This document shows positions 4,910-5,753 of a stretch of 5,753 nt of DNA, in pieces (positions within the stretch are counted from its first letter, which is position 1; every line of letters begins with the position of its first letter). This DNA comes from an uncultured Massilia sp. (lineage in GTDB: Bacteria; Pseudomonadota; Gammaproteobacteria; Burkholderiales; Burkholderiaceae): the NCBI GenBank assembly GCA_946886065.1, contig CAMPHU010000276.1:1-5753 (forward strand). Reading direction: 5' to 3'. A program made the translations under genes and the position numbers. Below the pieces are notes generated by a model. The model had not been told where the DNA came from. It searched no databases and was given only the letters and a program-made list of their open reading frames with translations.

Positions 4910-5753
4910 ATGCGGCAAGACAAACTGACGACCAAGCTCCAGGAGGCGCTGGCGGATGCCCAGAGCCTGGCGGTCGGCAACGATAACCAGTACATCGAAC
5001 CCCTCCACCTGCTGGTGGCCCTGCTGAACCAGGACGACGGCGGCGCCCGCTCGCTGCTGCAGCGCGCCGGCGTCAATGTCGGCGGCTTGAGCAACGCCCT
5101 GAAATCCGGCTTCGAGCGCCTGCCCAAGGTCTCGGGCACTGGCGGCGACGTGCAGGTCGGGCGCGAGCTGGTGTCGCTGCTGAACCTCGCGGACCGCGAA
5201 TCGCAGAAGCGCGGCGACCAGTTCCTCTCGTCCGAGATGGTGCTGCTGGCGCTGACCGAAGACAAGTCCGAAGCGGGCCGCCTGGCGCGCGAGCATGGCC
5301 TGACCAGGAAGGCGCTCGAATCGGCGATCCAGGCCGTGCGCGGCGGCGAGTCCGTCAACTCGCAGGATGCCGAAGGCCAGCGCGAAGCCCTCAAGAAATA
5401 CACCCTCGACCTGACCGAGCGCGCCCGCATGGGCAAGCTGGATCCCGTGATCGGCCGCGACGACGAGATCCGCCGCGCGATCCAGGTCCTGCAGCGCCGC
5501 AGCAAGAACAACCCGGTGCTGATCGGCGAGCCCGGCGTCGGCAAGACCGCCATCGTCGAGGGCCTGGCCCAGCGCATCGTGAACGGCGAAGTGCCCGATT
5601 CGCTCAAGGGCAAGCGCGTGCTTTCGCTCGACATGGCGGCCCTGCTGGCGGGCGCCAAGTACCGCGGCGAATTCGAGGAAAGGCTGAAAAGCGTCCTCAA
5701 GGAACTGGCCCAGGACGAGGGCCAGACCATCGTCTTCATCGACGAGATCCACA
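4910..5753 (+). CDS. clpB: Chaperone ClpB, AAA+ disaggregase (5' part, runs off window)
   Basis: ClpB is a hexameric Hsp100 that threads proteins out of aggregates using ATP, together with DnaK/DnaJ/GrpE, in the cytosol. The first 281 of about 860 residues are present and no stop is reached. The Clp-N double-repeat domain covers about 1-145, with the family start [21 protein letters not shown] linker with [20 protein letters not shown] follows (145-164), then the first AAA+ module: [20 protein letters not shown] (167-186), Walker A GEPGVGKT (206-213, K212), pore loop KYRG (250-253, Y251) and Walker B IVFIDEIH (274-281, D278-E279). Positions appear to coincide with E. coli ClpB. The ATG is preceded by AGGGAG at seven bases and driven by a sigma-32 promoter. 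Codon 149, a GTG internal start in E. coli, is GTC here, so the N-terminally short form made that way should be absent. Confidence 0.98.
   Translation, partial: MRQDKLTTKLQEALADAQSLAVGNDNQYIEPLHLLVALLNQDDGGARSLLQRAGVNVGGLSNALKSGFERLPKVSGTGGDVQVGRELVSLLNLADRESQKRGDQFLSSEMVLLALTEDKSEAGRLAREHGLTRKALESAIQAVRGGESVNSQDAEGQREALKKYTLDLTERARMGKLDPVIGRDDEIRRAIQVLQRRSKNNPVLIGEPGVGKTAIVEGLAQRIVNGEVPDSLKGKRVLSLDMAALLAGAKYRGEFEERLKSVLKELAQDEGQTIVFIDEIH

Noticed and set aside
4879..5752. Two long minus-strand open frames opposite clpB.
   Set aside because: The plus strand unmistakably encodes ClpB with Walker motifs; the antisense frames have no family resemblance.

Overview
The window is high-GC chromosomal DNA (roughly two thirds G+C by eye) with G/C-biased third codon positions. 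The protein sequences (a DUF349 repeat protein, MoaE, CrcB, YiaA and ClpB, all of proteobacterial type) suggest a betaproteobacterium, most likely an Oxalobacteraceae member of the Massilia/Duganella/Janthinobacterium type. The class is fairly secure. The genus is inference from remembered protein similarity, not from a search. All six genes I can support lie on the + strand. I see no tRNA, rRNA, CRISPR array, insertion sequence, integrase or other sign of recent transfer.

Layout. Positions 1-182 are non-coding and hold several inverted repeats. One 9-bp inverted repeat is centred on a candidate bidirectional -10 that could fire both into the window and leftwards out of it. Positions 183-761 encode a small, probably hemerythrin-like helical protein. 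A good extended -10 promoter near 806-814 then starts a tightly packed operon. It holds an 874-residue protein with about six DUF349-type W...P...F repeats (839-3463), moaE for the large subunit of molybdopterin synthase (3460-3921), and crcB for a fluoride channel (3918-4292). Successive reading frames overlap by 4 bases (GTGA and TTGA) and the second and third genes use GTG and TTG starts, so translational coupling is likely. After a 94-base spacer with a 14-bp palindrome comes yiaA (4387-4812), a four-helix inner-membrane protein with an obvious internal duplication. The window ends inside clpB (4910 onwards), which has a recognisable sigma-32 heat-shock promoter.

How the parts work together. 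This is mostly housekeeping and stress chromosome: cofactor synthesis (MoaE), ion detoxification (CrcB), protein disaggregation (ClpB) and two or three poorly characterised proteins. The most striking sequence feature is between yiaA and clpB. A nested stem followed by a T-tract looks like an intrinsic terminator, and the -35 box of the clpB heat-shock promoter sits in its apical loop. I do not see a clearly new multi-gene system. The best candidates for new biology are this terminator/heat-shock promoter overlap, the symmetrical promoter/operator at 65-107, and the unexplained coupling of the DUF349 repeat protein to moaE and crcB.
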